Shown here piece after piece: positions 53,649 through 64,000 of a stretch of DNA of 64,000 nt (positions within the stretch are counted from its first letter, which is position 1; each line of letters starts with the position of its first letter). The stretch covers positions 3,224,001 to 3,288,000 of the forward strand of contig NZ_CP042430.1 in assembly GCF_007970665.1 (NCBI RefSeq), given 5' to 3'. The notes beneath the pieces were generated by a model that saw only the letters and a program-made list of their open reading frames with translations, was not told the origin of the DNA and did not search any database. A program made the position numbers and the translations under genes. This DNA is from Baekduia soli. GTDB taxonomy: Bacteria > Actinomycetota > Thermoleophilia > Solirubrobacterales > Solirubrobacteraceae.

Positions 53649-55871
53649 GTGCCGTCCGACACCGCCGCCGATCAGCGCGTCGCCGATCTCCTCGAGGGGC
53701 TGAACCCGCCCCAGCGCGACGCCGTGATCCACGGTGACGGACCGCTGCTCATCCTCGCAGGCGCGGGGTCCGGCAAGACGCGGGTGCTGACGCATCGCGT
53801 CGCCTACCTCGTGCACACGGGGCGCGCCCGCGCCGGCGAGATCCTGGCGATCACGTTCACCAACAAGGCCGCCACGGAGATGCGCGAGCGCGTCGGCCTG
53901 CTGCTCGGCCACTCGACGCGGGCCATGTGGGTCATGACCTTCCATGCGGCGTGCGGGCGCATCCTGCGCGCCGAGGCGCCGAGGCTGGGCTACACGCGCC
54001 AGTTCACGATCTACGACCAGGCCGACTCGCGCCGCCTGGTCAAGCGCTGCCTCGACCAGCTCGACGTCGACCCCAAGCGCTTCACGCCCGCCGCCGTGCA
54101 GTCGCAGATCTCCGGCGCCAAGAACCAGCTGCGCGACGCCGAGGCCTACGCGCAGCTCGTCGGCAGCTACTTCGAGCAGACCGTCGCCGAGGCCTACAGG
54201 CTCTACGAGCGCGAGCTGCACCGCATGAACGCCATGGACTTCGACGACCTCCTGGTCAACGTGGTCAACGTGCTGCAGCTCTTCCCCGAGGTGCAGGCGC
54301 GCTACGGCGCCACCTTCCGCCACGTGCTCGTCGACGAGTACCAGGACACCAACCACGCCCAGTACCGGATGCTGCAGCTCCTGGCGGGCGGGCACCGCAA
54401 CCTGTCGGTCGTCGGCGACGACGCCCAGTCCATCTACAGCTTCCGCCACGCCGACATCCGCAACCTCCTGGACTTCCAGGACGACTTTCCGGACGCCAAG
54501 GTCGTCAAGCTCGAGCAGAACTACCGCTCGACGCAGACGATCCTGTCGGCGTCCAACGCGCTCATCGCCAACAACCGCGGCCAGCTGCACAAGACGCTGT
54601 GGACCGACCAGGGCGACGGAGACCCGATCGTCATCCGCGAGCTCGACGACGAGCACGCCGAGGCGCGCTACGTGCTCGGCCGGGTCCAGCAGCACGTCGA
54701 CGGGGGCGGCTCGCTGAGCGAGATCGCGTGCTTCTACCGGACCAACGCGCAGTCCCGGGTCCTGGAGGACACGCTCGTGCGCGCCGAGATCAGCTACCAG
54801 GTCATCGGCGGCACGAAGTTCTACGAGCGCGCCGAGATCAAGGACGCCATGGCCTACCTGACGGTCCTGGCCAACCCGGCCGATGCGATCGCCTTCGGCC
54901 GGATCGCCAACTCCCCCAAGCGCGGCATCGGCCAGACCTCGCTGGCGCGGGTCCTCGGCCACGCCGACGCCTCGGGCATCACGGTGTGGGAGGCGGCGGC
55001 CGATCCCGCGGGCGTGCCCGGGCTGGGCACCGCGGCCGTCCGGTCGCTCGAGCGCTTCATGGCCACGATGGAGGGCCTGCGCGAGCGCGCCGCCGACGGA
55101 GTGCCGATGGGCGACCTGCTCGAGGCGGTCCTGCATGAGTCGGGCTACCTCGACGCCCTGGAGGCCGAGCGCACGATCGAGGCCCAGGGGCGCACGGAGA
55201 ACCTGCAGGAGCTCGTCGAGGTCGCCCGCGAGTTCGACGCGACGATGCAGGCCGCCGAGGACCGGCTCGACCTGTTCCTTCAGCAGATCGCGCTCGTGGC
55301 CGACACGGACTCGCGCAAGGACGAGTCCGGGCTCGTGACCCTCATGACCCTGCACAACGCGAAGGGCCTCGAGTACCCCGTGGTGTTCATGATCGGCTGC
55401 GAGGAGGGCATCTTCCCGCACTCGCGGTCGATCGACGAGGGCACGCTCGAGGAGGAGCGGCGCCTCTGCTACGTCGGCATGACGCGGGCCATGCGCTCCC
55501 TGACGCTCACGCACGCGCGGCGGCGCAACGTCTTCGGCTCCGCCGCCTACGGCCTGCCGAGCCGCTTCCTGGCCGAGCTCCCGCCCGACCTGGTGGACCG
55601 CGAGGGCGCGCTGAGCGCGTTCGCCTCCGGGGCGGCGGCCGACCGCGGCACGCGCCCGCGGGCGATGTCCTCCTGGGCGGCGATGCGCAGCGACGCGCCG
55701 GCGCCGGCCGGAGGCGAGGGCTTCCGCGTGGGCGACGACGTGCTCCATGCGGCCTTCGGCGAGGGCGTGGTCACCGGCATCGAGCCGGGCGGGGTGGTCA
55801 CCGTGCGCTTCGCCGGCGACGGCAGCGAGCGCAAGCTCATGGCCGAGTACGCGCCGATCGAGAAGAGGTAG
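53649..55871 (+). CDS. pcrA: ATP-dependent DNA helicase UvrD/PcrA
   Basis: The 740-residue SF1 helicase has all motifs: Q-motif LNPPQRDAV, Walker A LAGAGSGKTRVLTHRVA, Ia ITFTNKAATEMRERV, II LVDEYQDTNHAQY, III VVGDDAQSIYSFRHAD, IV LEQNYRSTQTIL, V LMTLHNAKGLEYPVVF, and VI RRLCYVGMTRAMRSL. A Tudor-like C-terminal domain (DDVLHAAFGEGVVTGIEPGG) follows. It acts in DNA repair and transcription-coupled processes. Confidence 0.95.
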   Translation: MPSDTAADQRVADLLEGLNPPQRDAVIHGDGPLLILAGAGSGKTRVLTHRVAYLVHTGRARAGEILAITFTNKAATEMRERVGLLLGHSTRAMWVMTFHAACGRILRAEAPRLGYTRQFTIYDQADSRRLVKRCLDQLDVDPKRFTPAAVQSQISGAKNQLRDAEAYAQLVGSYFEQTVAEAYRLYERELHRMNAMDFDDLLVNVVNVLQLFPEVQARYGATFRHVLVDEYQDTNHAQYRMLQLLAGGHRNLSVVGDDAQSIYSFRHADIRNLLDFQDDFPDAKVVKLEQNYRSTQTILSASNALIANNRGQLHKTLWTDQGDGDPIVIRELDDEHAEARYVLGRVQQHVDGGGSLSEIACFYRTNAQSRVLEDTLVRAEISYQVIGGTKFYERAEIKDAMAYLTVLANPADAIAFGRIANSPKRGIGQTSLARVLGHADASGITVWEAAADPAGVPGLGTAAVRSLERFMATMEGLRERAADGVPMGDLLEAVLHESGYLDALEAERTIEAQGRTENLQELVEVAREFDATMQAAEDRLDLFLQQIALVADTDSRKDESGLVTLMTLHNAKGLEYPVVFMIGCEEGIFPHSRSIDEGTLEEERRLCYVGMTRAMRSLTLTHARRRNVFGSAAYGLPSRFLAELPPDLVDREGALSAFASGAAADRGTRPRAMSSWAAMRSDAPAPAGGEGFRVGDDVLHAAFGEGVVTGIEPGGVVTVRFAGDGSERKLMAEYAPIEKR

Positions 55872-56092
55872 GGCGCAGGCGCTTGCGCGGGAGCGCCGCC
55901 GGCTCCACGGAGAGGATGAGGTCCTCGCTCGCGATCGACGCGCTCGTCGCCGGGAGCCGGCCTCCCGAGTCCCTGGTGCGGGACACCGAAGCCCGGCCCG
56001 GCGCTCGGACCGCGGCGGCGGCCCAGCCAAGGTGGTGTCCTTGCTCGACGGTCGGCGTGCCGAGCTCCGCGCGGTCCGTGGCCGCCGCCCGT

Positions 56093-56098
56093 TAGCCT
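56093..56098 (+). promoter_or_regulatory. -10 box of folD
   Basis: TAGCCT, 8 nt before the ATG at 56107. Confidence 0.6.
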
Positions 56099-56106
56099 CC
56101 CGGGCG

Positions 56107-56973
56107 ATGTCAGCGACCCTCATCGACGGCAAGGCGATCGCGGCGGAGACCCGGGCGGAGGTGGCCCGGGACGTCGAGGCCTTCACCGCCCGCACCGGCC
56201 ACCGGCCAGGCCTGGCGACCGTGCTCGTGGGCGAGGATCCGGCAAGCGCGATCTACGTCGGCGGCAAGCAGAAGGCCTCCCGCGAGGTCGGCATCGAGCC
56301 GTTCGACCACCGCCTGCCCGCCGACGCCCCGGCCGTCGAGGTCGAGGCGCTGCTGGAGCGCCTCAACGCCGACGACGCGGTGAGCGGCATCCTCTGCCAG
56401 CTCCCCGTCCCCGGCCACCTGGACGGCGTGGCGCTGACCGGGATGATCGACCCCGACAAGGACGTCGACGGGCTCACGCCGCTGAGCGCCGGGCGCCTCG
56501 CGCTCGGGCTGCCCGGCCTGCGGCCCTGCACGCCGGCCGGCGTCATGGTGCTGCTGGAGCGTGCCGGCGTCGACCTCCGGGGCGCCGGCGCCGTGGTCGT
56601 CGGGCGCTCCAACCTCTTCGGCAAGCCGATGGCCCAGCTCCTGCTGGGCGCCGACGCCACGGTGACGACCGCGCACTCGCGCACCCGGGACCTGCCGGGC
56701 GTGTGCCGGACCGCCGACGTGCTCATCGTCGCCGTCGGGCGCGACCGCATGGTCAAGGCCGACTGGGTCAAGCCCGGGGCCGTGGTCATCGACGTGGGGA
56801 TGAACCGCTCCGAGGACGGGCTGCACGGCGACGTCGCGTTCGACGAGGTCTCCGAGGTCGCCTCGGCGATCACGCCGGTGCCGGGCGGCGTCGGCCCGAT
56901 GACCATCGCGATGCTGCTGCGCAACACGCTGGCCGCCGCGGAGCTGCAGATCGCGCGGAGGGTCCCCGCGTGA
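56107..56973 (+). CDS. folD: Methylenetetrahydrofolate dehydrogenase/cyclohydrolase
   Basis: The 288-residue bifunctional enzyme has the active-site Lys region AIYVGGKQKASREVGI, LCQLPVPGHLD, DPDKDVDGLTPLS, VVVGRSNLFGKPMAQLLL for NADP, and ITPVPGGVGPMTIAMLL. It interconverts methylene-, methenyl- and formyl-THF. It overlaps the following membrane gene if that starts at GTG 56970. Confidence 0.95.
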   Translation: MSATLIDGKAIAAETRAEVARDVEAFTARTGHRPGLATVLVGEDPASAIYVGGKQKASREVGIEPFDHRLPADAPAVEVEALLERLNADDAVSGILCQLPVPGHLDGVALTGMIDPDKDVDGLTPLSAGRLALGLPGLRPCTPAGVMVLLERAGVDLRGAGAVVVGRSNLFGKPMAQLLLGADATVTTAHSRTRDLPGVCRTADVLIVAVGRDRMVKADWVKPGAVVIDVGMNRSEDGLHGDVAFDEVSEVASAITPVPGGVGPMTIAMLLRNTLAAAELQIARRVPA

Positions 56974-57482
56974 GGCGGATGCGCCTGGGGGAGTGGGCGG
57001 CCGCGATCGGCGCCCTCGGCCTGCTGGCCACCCTGTTCCTGGACTGGTTCGGCGTGGATCTCGCCACGCGGCAGCGGGGCAGGGTCCACGTGGGGCTCTT
57101 CGACGCCGTCCATCTCTCCGGCTGGGGCAGCCTCGGCTGGGTGGTCGACGTGCCGCTGGCCCTGACGATCGCCGGCGGCCTGGCCATCGTCTACGCCACG
57201 CTGCGCCGCGTATCGCCGGCGTGGCCCGTGGGGGCGTCGGTGCTCACCACCACCGTCGGCTGGCTCACGTTCCTCGTCCTGCTGGTGCGCGTGCTCACGC
57301 AGCCGTCGCTGGGCGCCGGCCTCTCCAACGCCGAGGTCTCCGTGCGCTGGCCGGCCTACCTCGGGCTGGTCTTCACCGCCATGGTCGCCGCCGGCGCCTG
57401 GCAGGTCCTGCGCGATGATCGCGTCGACGCGCCCGAGTCCGCCTACGTGCCGCCGCCGGCGCGCCCCGTCCCGGGCACCTGA
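56970..57482 (+). CDS. Hypothetical four-helix membrane protein
   Basis: The 170-residue protein has four membrane segments: AAAIGALGLLATLFLDWFGV, LALTIAGGLAIVYATL, TTVGWLTFLVLLVRVLT, and YLGLVFTAMVAAGAWQVL, with a short C-terminal Pro-rich tail. Start is GTG 56970 (GTGA overlap with folD) or ATG 56979. The function is unknown. Confidence 0.7.
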   Translation: MRRMRLGEWAAAIGALGLLATLFLDWFGVDLATRQRGRVHVGLFDAVHLSGWGSLGWVVDVPLALTIAGGLAIVYATLRRVSPAWPVGASVLTTTVGWLTFLVLLVRVLTQPSLGAGLSNAEVSVRWPAYLGLVFTAMVAAGAWQVLRDDRVDAPESAYVPPPARPVPGT

Positions 57483-57502
57483 CCCCCGCGCAGGCCCCAC
57501 CC

Positions 57503-57508
57503 TAGAAT
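57503..57508 (+). promoter_or_regulatory. -10 box of gatC
   Basis: TAGAAT, 10 nt before the ATG at 57519. Confidence 0.6.
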
Positions 57509-57518
57509 CGGGCGTCGC

Positions 57519-57815
57519 ATGATCGACCGCGAGCAGGTCCTCCACGTCGCACGGCTGGCACGCCTCGAGCTCTCCGAGGACGAGGTCGGGCGGATGGCCA
57601 CCGAGCTGTCCTCCGTCCTCGGGCACATCGAGAGGATCGCCGGCCTGGACCTCGACGACGTCCCCGCGACGACCCACGTCGTGCAGGTCGAGAACGCGCT
57701 GCGCGCCGACGAGCCCGAGCCCTGCCTGCCCCGCGAGGTCGCGCTGGCCAACGCGCCGGCCGTGCAGGACGGCGGCTTCCTCGTCCCGAGCCCGCAGGCG
57801 CCGGTGACCCCGTGA
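57519..57815 (+). CDS. gatC: Asp/Glu-tRNA amidotransferase subunit C
   Basis: The 98-residue subunit begins MIDREQVLHVARLARLELSE and has GHIERIAGLDLDDVP and LRADEPEPCLPREVALANAP, standard for GatC, which wraps between GatA and GatB. Its TGA overlaps the gatA GTG by 3 bases (GTGA), starting a three-gene operon. Confidence 0.95.
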   Translation: MIDREQVLHVARLARLELSEDEVGRMATELSSVLGHIERIAGLDLDDVPATTHVVQVENALRADEPEPCLPREVALANAPAVQDGGFLVPSPQAPVTP

Positions 57816-59226
57816 CCGCCATCACCGACCTGACCGCCCGGCAGGCGGCCGACGCGATCGCCGACGGCCACCTCGACGCGACCGAGCTCTTCGAGACCTA
57901 CCGCGCCCGCGCCGCGGCCGACGACCTCAACGCCTACACCTGGGTCGCCGAGCAGGCACCGGCCGCCGGCGCCCCCGGTCCGCTCGGCGGCGTCCCGCTG
58001 GCCGTCAAGGACCTCTTCTGCACCGAGGGCGTGCCGAGCCAGGCCGGCTCGCGCATCCTCGAGGGCTACCTGCCGCCCTACACGGCGACCGTCGTGGCCC
58101 AGCTCGCGCAGGCGGGCGCGCCGCTGCTGGCCAAGACCAATCAGGACGAGTTCGCCATGGGCTCGTCGAACGAGAACTCCGCCTACGGTCCCGTCCTCAA
58201 CCCGTGGGACCGCTCCCGCGTGCCCGGCGGCTCGTCGGGCGGCAGCGCGGCCGCGGTGGCGGCGGGCAGCGCCCCGTGGGCGCTGGGGACCGACACCGGC
58301 GGCTCGATCCGCCAGCCCGCCGCGCTGTGCGGGATCGTCGGGCTCAAGCCCACCTACGGGACCGTCAGCCGCTACGGGATGATCGCGTTCGCGTCCTCGC
58401 TGGACCAGGCCGGCCCGCTGACCCGCGACGTCACCGACGCCGCGCTGCTGTACCGCCACATGACCGGGCGCGACCGCCGCGACTCGACGTCGCTGGAGCA
58501 TCCCGAGACGATCGGGCTGCCCACCGCGCAGCGGCTGGACGGCATCACCCTCGGGGTGCCCGAGGACCTCACGGGTGAGGGCATCCAGGACGGCGTGTAC
58601 GCCGCCTTCGAGGCGACGCTCGCGCTCGCGCAGGAGCTCGGGGCCGCGATCCGGCGGGTCGCGCTCCCGCACGCCGACCACGGGCTGAGCGCCTACTACG
58701 TCATCGCCCCGGCCGAGGCCTCGTCGAACCTCGCCCGCTTCGACGGCGTGCGCTACGGCCGGCGCATCGACGCCGACGACCTGACGTCGATGTACACGCG
58801 CACCCGCCACGACGGCTTCGGCCCCGAGGTCAAGCGTCGCATCATGCTCGGCACCTACGCGCTGTCGTCGGGCTACTACGACGCCTACTACGGCCGGGCC
58901 CAGCGGGTGCGCACGAAGATCGCCCAGGACTTCACCGGCGCGTTCGGCGAGGTCGACTTCGTCGTGACGCCGACGAGCCCGACGGTCGCGTTCGCGCTGG
59001 GCGCCAAGACCGGCGACCCCCTGGCGATGTACCTCAACGACTACTTCACCGTGCCGATCTCGCTGGCCGGCATCCCGGCGATCTCCATCCCCGCGGGCCT
59101 GAGCGAGGGGCTGCCGGTCGGCTTCCAGATGGCCGGGCCGGCGTTCAGCGAGCACCGGATCCTCGACGCGGCCTTCGCGCTCGAGCAGGCCATCGGCTTC
59201 GACGCCACGGCGGCGAGGACGGCGGC

Positions 59227-59230
<4 letters not shown>
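57812..59230 (+). CDS. gatA: Asp/Glu-tRNA amidotransferase subunit A
   Basis: The 472-residue amidase-signature protein shows the catalytic Lys in [12 protein letters not shown], the Gly/Ser-rich [20 protein letters not shown] with the cis-Ser, and nucleophile Ser in [15 protein letters not shown]. It hydrolyses glutamine to feed ammonia to GatB. It overlaps gatB by 4 bp (ATGA). Confidence 0.95.
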
Positions 59231-60666
<1,436 letters not shown>

Positions 60667-60744
60667 GCGCGCGCCTGGCGCGACGGCCGGGGTGCGCGGT
60701 CTACCATCCGGGGTCCGGTTCTTCGATCACGGAGGTAGAGCGGC

Positions 60745-60969
60745 ATGTCGCGTCTCGTGCGCATGGATCGCACCGGCCACACCACGCTGGCCGAGTGGAG
60801 CACCGAGGACCCGGTGGCCGTGGAGGCCGCCGTCCGCGCGTTCCGGGCCGAGCTGGACAACGGCTACTTCGCCATGGTCTCCACCGGCGAGGGCCACGCC
60901 GAGCAGGTCAAGGAGCTCCCGCTGGACGCCGACCTCGTCATCCTGCGGCTGCCGATCAGCGGCGGATAG
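60745..60969 (+). CDS. Small conserved hypothetical protein
   Basis: The 74-residue protein (MSRLVRMDRTGHTTLAEWS, ALVILRLPISGG-like end) has a balanced composition and a clear GGAGG site 8 nt before the ATG. The likely fold is alpha/beta with no transmembrane part. It is followed after 9 bp by a membrane-protein gene. The function is unknown. Confidence 0.65.
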   Translation: MSRLVRMDRTGHTTLAEWSTEDPVAVEAAVRAFRAELDNGYFAMVSTGEGHAEQVKELPLDADLVILRLPISGG

Positions 60970-60978
60970 GGGCCCGGG

Positions 60979-61755
60979 GTGGCGCTCGACGCGACCCCGA
61001 CGCCGCGCGGCGTCCTGCCCGAGACCGCCGCGGTGCACTGGCGCCCCCGGGCCGACGCCCGGCGGCTGCGCCATCGTGGGCGCCTGTGGACGCTGACGAC
61101 GGCCGCCCACGTCGTGCCGTTCGTCGCGGCGGGGGTGACGCTGTTCGTCGTCCAGCCGCTGGCGGTCGCCGTCAGCCTGGCCGCGCTGGCGCACGCCTGG
61201 ATCATCCCCGGCCTCTACGCCGCCCGCGGGGCCAACGTCCTGCGGCCGCGGCCCCGCGCCGGCGGCGACGCCGAGCGCACCGCGCTGGGCCTGCTCGGCG
61301 ACCTCGTCGACCACGCCGCGCGCGACCGCCACGCGGTCACCGGGCTGGTCGTCGAGCGCGGGCGCCTCGGCGTGTGGGTCGTCGGCGAGGCCGGCGCGGT
61401 GCTCGTCAGCGCGCACGGCCGCCGCGTGCACTGCTTCTGCGTGCGCGTCGCGGACCCCACGCTGCCCAGCGCCGACCGCATCGCGCACCTCCTGCTGGCG
61501 CTGCGCGCCGACGAGCAGGGCTTCGCGACCGTGGCCAACCTGGCGTTCTCGGGCGCGCGCTGGCGCCTGCGCCGCCGGCTGCCCGCGGCGATGCGCCCGG
61601 CGCTGGACGCCGCCGGGGCGCTCGACCGCGTGGAGGGGTCGCGGCCCCGAGGTTCCGACCGGCGGTCGATGGTCGCGGCGAGGCGGGTGCGCCAGCATGA
61701 TGCCCATGACCACCGCCTCCGCATCGGGCCTCTCGAGGATCGTCCTCGTGGGTGA
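60979..61755 (+). CDS. Hypothetical membrane-associated protein, possibly NERD-like
   Basis: The 258-residue protein has two membrane helices (HVVPFVAAGVTLFVVQPLAV, then LAALAHAWIIPGLYAA). A soluble part follows with AERTALGLLGDLVDHAARDR and a beta-rich stretch GLVVERGRLGVWVVGEAGAV. The end (last ~40 residues) is His/Arg-rich and could be out of frame. Start at GTG 60979. Family not certain. Confidence 0.55.
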   Translation: MALDATPTPRGVLPETAAVHWRPRADARRLRHRGRLWTLTTAAHVVPFVAAGVTLFVVQPLAVAVSLAALAHAWIIPGLYAARGANVLRPRPRAGGDAERTALGLLGDLVDHAARDRHAVTGLVVERGRLGVWVVGEAGAVLVSAHGRRVHCFCVRVADPTLPSADRIAHLLLALRADEQGFATVANLAFSGARWRLRRRLPAAMRPALDAAGALDRVEGSRPRGSDRRSMVAARRVRQHDAHDHRLRIGPLEDRPRG

Positions 61756-61882
61756 GCGCGCACGGCTGGGGTCGGGCCAGGACGCGCCGGCCATCCGCCG
61801 CTACCGCCTCGCCCGCCTGCGCCTGAACGACCGGTCCTCGGGTGCCGGTCGCTTCGAGCACCTCCGTCGCAGCCACGACTGA
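61697..61882 (+). CDS. Possible small protein before a terminator
   Basis: The frame has three ATGs close together (61697, 61700, 61706) and reads SGLSRIVLVGERARLGSG to a TGA at 61882, 15 bp before a perfect hairpin. That hairpin placement supports a transcript ending here, but the frame overlaps the previous gene's end and may be chance. Confidence 0.3.
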   Translation: MMPMTTASASGLSRIVLVGERARLGSGQDAPAIRRYRLARLRLNDRSSGAGRFEHLRRSHD

Positions 61883-61897
61883 GCGACGGACGGCGAC

Positions 61898-61934
61898 GGT
61901 GGCCGCGGGCCCTGAGGGGGCGCCCGCGGCCACC
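61898..61934 (+). terminator. Strong hairpin terminator
   Basis: Thirteen-bp perfect stem GGTGGCCGCGGGC / GCCCGCGGCCACC with an 11-nt loop. It ends 2 nt before the next -10 box, insulating the gene downstream. There is no T-tract. Confidence 0.75.
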
Positions 61935-61936
61935 GG

Positions 61937-61942
61937 TACGCT
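61937..61942 (+). promoter_or_regulatory. -10 box of the small membrane-protein gene
   Basis: TACGCT, 9 nt before the ATG at 61952; this selects that start over the in-frame GTG at 61943. Confidence 0.55.
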
Positions 61943-61951
61943 GTGAAGGCC

Positions 61952-62125
61952 ATGGAACCCGAGGCTCGCCCCTCTCTCGCACGCCGTGCGCTCGCGCTCG
62001 TCGTGCTGCTCATCGCCGGCTGGATCCTGCTCAAGTTCGTGATCGGGCTCATCGCCGGCGTCGCGACGATCATCATCATCGCCCTGGCCGCCGTCGCCGT
62101 GCTCTGGGCGCTGCGCACCCTCTGA
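61952..62125 (+). CDS. Small membrane protein
   Basis: The 57-residue protein has two adjacent hydrophobic stretches (ALALVVLLIAGWILLKFVIG, ATIIIIALAAVAVLWAL), probably a helical hairpin. It is followed after 11 bp by another small membrane protein gene. Function is unknown. Confidence 0.6.
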   Translation: MEPEARPSLARRALALVVLLIAGWILLKFVIGLIAGVATIIIIALAAVAVLWALRTL

Positions 62126-62136
62126 CGGCCCCGACG

Positions 62137-62418
62137 ATGGTCTACATCGTCATCGCCATGTCGTTCGCCCTGGCCGGCGGCATCGTCGGCCGCCTGAAGG
62201 GCAGCTCCTTCCTGCTGTGGTTCCTCATCTCGGGCCTGTTCCCGATCGTCGGGCTCGCCGCCGCGGTGCTCTATCGCTTCGACACCGAGGAGCCCCGGCG
62301 CTCGTGCCCGACGTGCGGGCACGTCTGCATGCTGCACGACGCGATCTGCACCCGCTGCGGCTGCGAGCTGGACTTCCCCGACGAGTCCGAGATCCTGCAG
62401 CCGCCCGCCCCGGCGTAG
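62137..62418 (+). CDS. Small membrane protein with zinc ribbon
   Basis: The 93-residue protein has two membrane helices (VYIVIAMSFALAGGIVGRL, FLLWFLISGLFPIVGLAAAV) and a C-terminal zinc ribbon (CPTCGHVCMLHDAICTRCGC). Such proteins are common and poorly understood in actinobacteria. It shares the promoter of the previous gene. Confidence 0.75.
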   Translation: MVYIVIAMSFALAGGIVGRLKGSSFLLWFLISGLFPIVGLAAAVLYRFDTEEPRRSCPTCGHVCMLHDAICTRCGCELDFPDESEILQPPAPA

Positions 62419-62449
62419 GGCGCACGGCGGGGCGGCGGCGGCGGGCCGA

Positions 62450-62455
62450 TACACT
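62450..62455 (+). promoter_or_regulatory. -10 box of ilvB
   Basis: TACACT, about 45 nt before the ATG. This leader is long enough to carry the AAGGAGG ribosome-binding site at 62486-62492. Confidence 0.55.
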
Positions 62456-62500
62456 CGCCGCTCCCTGGACCAGCGGATCCTCAGGAAGGAGGTCAAGCGC

Positions 62501-64000
62501 ATGCGAGCGGTCGATGCCGTGATGGAGTGCCTGAAGGCAGAAGGTGTGGACGTCGTATTCGGGTATCCGGGAGGCGCGAACCTCCCGACCTACGACGCGT
62601 TCGTGGATGCGGGCATCCGCCACGTGCTCGTGCGCCATGAGGCCGGTGGCGGCCACGCCGCCGAGGGCTACGCGAAGTCGACGGGCAAGGTCGGCGTCGC
62701 GCTGGGCACCAGCGGCCCGGGCGCCACGAACCTCGTCACGCCGATCATGGACGCGATGATGGACTCGGTCCCGGTGGTGTTCATCACCGGCCAGGTGCGC
62801 ACGGAGCTGCTCGGCACCGACGGCTTCCAGGAGGCCGACATCCTCGGCATCACGATGCCGGCGGTCAAGCACTCGTGGATGATCCAGCACCCGCTGGAGA
62901 TCCCCCGCGTCCTGCACGAGGCCTTCCACGTCGCGCGCACGGGCCGTCCCGGCCCGGTCGTCGTCGACATCCCGACCGACCTGTCCAAGGTCGACATCCC
63001 CTACGAGCCGGTGACCGACGTCCACCTGCCCGGCTACCAGCCCACGACCGAGGGCAACGTCAAGCAGATCCGCCAGGCCGCCAAGGCCCTGGCCGCCTCG
63101 CGGCGCCCGGTCATCTACGCGGGCGGCGGGGTCATCAGCGCCGGGGCCTCGGCCGAGCTGACGGAGTTCGTCACCTCCGACCGGTTCCCGATCACGTGCA
63201 CGCTGAACGGGCTGGGCGGGTTTCCCGCGCCGCACCCCCAGTGGCTCGGGATGCTCGGCATGCACGGCACGCGCACCGCCAACTACGCGATGGACGAGGC
63301 CGACCTCATCTGCGCGGTCGGCGCACGCTTCGACGACCGCATCACCGGCAAGCTGTCGGAGTTCGCGCCGCGGGCCAAGTTCATCCACATCGACATCGAC
63401 CCGGCCGAGATCTCCAAGAACGTGCCGGCGCACATCCCGATCGTCGGCGACGCCAGGAACATCCTCGGCAAGCTCGTCAACGAGTACCGCGCCCTGGACG
63501 CCGACGCGGGCCGCCTGGACGAGTGGTGGCAGCGCATCGGCGCCTGGCAGGAGAAGCACCCGCTGGGCTTCACCGACTCCTCCGACGAGGAGATCAAGCC
63601 CCAGCGCGCCGTCCAGGCGATCTACGAGGCCACGGGCGGCAGCGCGATCGTGTGCTCCGACGTGGGCCAGCACCAGATGTGGGCCGCGCAGTACTACCAC
63701 TTCGACCGGCCCCGCAAGTGGCTGAACTCGGGCGGGCTGGGGACGATGGGCTTCGGCTTTCCCGCCGCCATCGGCGCCGCCGTCGGCAACCCGGACGAGA
63801 CCGTGGTGTGCATCACGGGCGATGGCTCGTTCCAGATGAACCTGCAGGAGCTGGCGACGGTCTCCGAGAACCGGATCCCGGTCAAGGTGCTCATCCTCAA
63901 CAACGGCTACCTGGGCATGGTCCGCCAGTGGCAGGAGCTGTTCTGGGACAACCGCTACTCGCAGGTCGACATGGGGCAGACCCCGGACTTCGTCAAGCTC
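62501..64000 (+). CDS. ilvB: Acetolactate synthase large subunit, 3' partial
   Basis: The first 500 residues are visible. The TPP-dependent enzyme has the catalytic Glu in VRHEAGGGHAAEGYAKSTG, LGTSGPGATNLVTP, FAD-binding middle domain, and the TPP motif ITGDGSFQMNLQELATVSEN ending in ILNNGYLGMVRQWQELFW. It makes acetolactate for valine, leucine and isoleucine. A strong AAGGAGG precedes the ATG by 8 nt. The gene runs off the window end, and ilvN/ilvC would be expected next. Confidence 0.94.
   Translation, partial: MRAVDAVMECLKAEGVDVVFGYPGGANLPTYDAFVDAGIRHVLVRHEAGGGHAAEGYAKSTGKVGVALGTSGPGATNLVTPIMDAMMDSVPVVFITGQVRTELLGTDGFQEADILGITMPAVKHSWMIQHPLEIPRVLHEAFHVARTGRPGPVVVDIPTDLSKVDIPYEPVTDVHLPGYQPTTEGNVKQIRQAAKALAASRRPVIYAGGGVISAGASAELTEFVTSDRFPITCTLNGLGGFPAPHPQWLGMLGMHGTRTANYAMDEADLICAVGARFDDRITGKLSEFAPRAKFIHIDIDPAEISKNVPAHIPIVGDARNILGKLVNEYRALDADAGRLDEWWQRIGAWQEKHPLGFTDSSDEEIKPQRAVQAIYEATGGSAIVCSDVGQHQMWAAQYYHFDRPRKWLNSGGLGTMGFGFPAAIGAAVGNPDETVVCITGDGSFQMNLQELATVSENRIPVKVLILNNGYLGMVRQWQELFWDNRYSQVDMGQTPDFVKL

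Noticed and set aside
55872-56106. Possible gene between pcrA and folD
   Set aside because: Frames are short and low-complexity; the spacer holds only the folD -10 box near its end.

Overview
The window is chromosomal DNA from a very GC-rich actinobacterium. Gene content, GTG/ATG usage and protein sequence character suggest the Thermoleophilia/Solirubrobacterales branch. That placement is inferred, because no rRNA gene is present to confirm it.

Layout. Positions 1-5812 are the right end of an integrative element inserted at a tRNA-Cys gene. It carries a STAND-type ATPase with a small upstream partner (cut by the window edge), a replication-relaxation protein, an excisionase-like HTH protein and a tyrosine recombinase that abuts the tRNA. 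Positions 5.9-12.8 kb hold single housekeeping and membrane genes: cupin, tRNA-Val, zinc-ribbon protein, PRC-barrel, YihY, glycosyltransferase, PLP enzyme and an Rpf-like cell-wall hydrolase. Positions 12.8-30.5 kb hold the classic thrS-infC-rpmI-rplT-rRNA methyltransferase-pheS-pheT string, running directly into argC-argJ-argB-argD-argG with start/stop overlaps. A diguanylate cyclase lies antisense between thrS and infC, and a 986-residue LuxR-type ATPase regulator lies antisense between infC and rpmI. Positions 30.5-40.7 kb hold a coiled-coil protein with an SCP2-like tail, dnaE, nfo, gltX, an HDOD-LuxR fusion and an Rrf2 regulator. Positions 40.7-49.6 kb are a looser zone of transporters, small zinc proteins, methyltransferases, a carbonic anhydrase and gene remnants. 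Positions 49.6-64 kb hold cysK, cysE, a queuosine-salvage-type protein, a CAP-domain protein, pcrA, folD, gatCAB, small membrane proteins and the start of the acetolactate synthase gene.

Together the genes cover translation (ThrRS, PheRS, GluRS, GatCAB, IF-3, L35, L20), arginine, cysteine and branched-chain amino-acid synthesis, folate one-carbon metabolism, and DNA replication and repair (DnaE, PcrA, endonuclease IV). GluRS plus GatCAB is the usual indirect route to Gln-tRNA or Asn-tRNA.

Two window-wide patterns stand out. First, many genes carry a TANNNT -10 box only 6-11 nt before the start codon, the arrangement expected for leaderless transcripts. Second, at least six conserved genes (infC, gltX, cysE, a hydrolase, a queuosine-salvage gene and a small conserved gene) are each exactly one base short at a run of four or five C/G. 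Two of these (infC, gltX) are normally essential, so base-calling or assembly error is more likely than real mutation.
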